From: Anaerolineae bacterium
GTDB lineage: Bacteria; Chloroflexota; Anaerolineae; JAFGEY01
Reading direction: 5' to 3'
Assembly: GCA_016929205.1 (NCBI GenBank)
Contig: JAFGJF010000573.1
Coordinates: 1-6,185 of the forward strand
Length of the DNA: 6,185 nt
Made by a program: the position numbers and the translations under genes. The notes beneath the pieces were generated by a model that searched no databases, was not told where the DNA came from, and was given only the letters and a program-made list of their open reading frames with translations. Each line of letters begins with the position of its first letter. The first letter of the stretch is position 1. Below are positions 5,699 to 6,185 of the stretch, piece by piece.

Positions 5699-6185
5699 AT
5701 GAAAAAAAGTGAGGATTTGACGGTATTTATCACGACCGGGGAAGCAACCTGCAGTGAGTGTGATGAGGATCTCGGCCGCAAGGCCTGGATCACACTGACC
5801 CGTGAAAAGGGCGCGCTGTGCCTGGCCTGTGCCGACCTCGATCACCTGGTTTTTTTATCGGCGGGCGATGCGGCGCTGACCAGGCGTTCGCGCAAGTATT
5901 CCACGCTGGTTGCCGTCGTTCTCAGGTGGAGCCGTGCCCGCAAGCGTTACGAGCGGCAGGGTCTGTTGGTCGAGGAGCAGGCCCTGGATCGCGCCGAGCA
6001 AGAATGCCTGGCCGATCAGGAGGCCCGGGAACGGCGGCGAGAGCGCGCAGCCGTGCGGCGGGAGGAAATGGATCGCCAGTACGTGGATCAGTTTGCGGCT
6101 CGCGTGCGCGAGTTGTATCCCCACTGTCCGCCGGGAAGGGAAAACGTCATTGCCGAACACGCTTGCCTCAAGTACAGCGGGCGCG
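5699..6185 (+). CDS. DUF2293-like protein, 3' end outside the window
   Basis: An open frame of 162 codons runs to the window edge without a stop, so the gene is partial. It starts at an ATG two bases after the stop of the preceding gene, with a weak AGGA at 5690-5693, suggesting coupled translation. The N-terminal part contains two CxxC pairs, C18/C21 and C41/C44, likely a zinc ribbon. Residues about 75-125 are rich in Arg, Glu and Ala and probably form a long charged helix. From about 128 the sequence QYVDQFAARVRELYPHCPPG and then IAEHACLKYSGR resembles the start of the DUF2293 domain, whose conserved SGR-type motif falls at the window end. DUF2293 proteins have no established function that I know. 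The family call is from memory of the motif; the zinc ribbon is seen directly. Confidence 0.75.
   Translation, partial: MKKSEDLTVFITTGEATCSECDEDLGRKAWITLTREKGALCLACADLDHLVFLSAGDAALTRRSRKYSTLVAVVLRWSRARKRYERQGLLVEEQALDRAEQECLADQEARERRRERAAVRREEMDRQYVDQFAARVRELYPHCPPGRENVIAEHACLKYSGR

Noticed and set aside
5855..6160. Minus-strand open frame of 101 codons opposite the DUF2293-like gene
   Set aside because: The plus-strand frame is uninterrupted over 162 codons with paired CxxC motifs and a recognisable DUF2293-like end, so the reverse frame is a shadow.
1..6185. CRISPR array, tRNA or rRNA
   Set aside because: No regularly spaced repeat array, cloverleaf or ribosomal RNA sequence was seen on either strand.

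Overview
The window is GC-rich bacterial DNA. The protein set is an ABC-2 exporter of the COG4586/COG4587/COG3694 type, a free-standing gyrase A C-terminal-like protein and a DUF2293-like protein. From memory of similar genes, this fits a Chloroflexota (Anaerolineae-like) genome. That placement is inference from recalled resemblance, not a search result.

Layout. Bases 1-182 are a short, more AT-rich flank with no convincing gene, ending in a repeat-rich stretch (151-180). About 183-1828 is one IS110-family insertion sequence on the minus strand: a 432-residue DEDD transposase (212-1510) preceded by a roughly 320-base non-coding left end (1511-1828). From 1883 to 4514 a tightly coupled three-gene operon on the plus strand encodes an ABC ATPase and two integral membrane permeases, with ATGA or near-ATGA junctions. 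A sigma70-like promoter at 4520-4548 then precedes a second plus-strand unit: the gyrase-CTD-like gene (4635-5696) and, two bases later, a DUF2293-like gene (from 5699) that runs off the window end.

The most interesting element is in the left end of the insertion sequence. The minus strand can be read as a bridge RNA. It has a strong 5' stem-loop (1726-1750), an internal-loop domain (1675-1730) and a second domain around a 5-bp hairpin (1571-1584). The 5' side of the second domain carries 10 nt identical to the right end of the element (1596-1605 and 180-189). Its 3' side carries 10 nt complementary to the left end (1560-1569 and 1821-1830). This is the arrangement expected of left and right donor guides in IS110-group bridge RNAs. 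It also fixes the element's ends to about 183 and 1828 with a shared GG core (CC on the plus strand). The target guides could not be matched to the flanks.

The element lies 54 bases upstream of the ABC operon start codon, in the opposite orientation. It therefore probably separates the operon from part of its original upstream control region.
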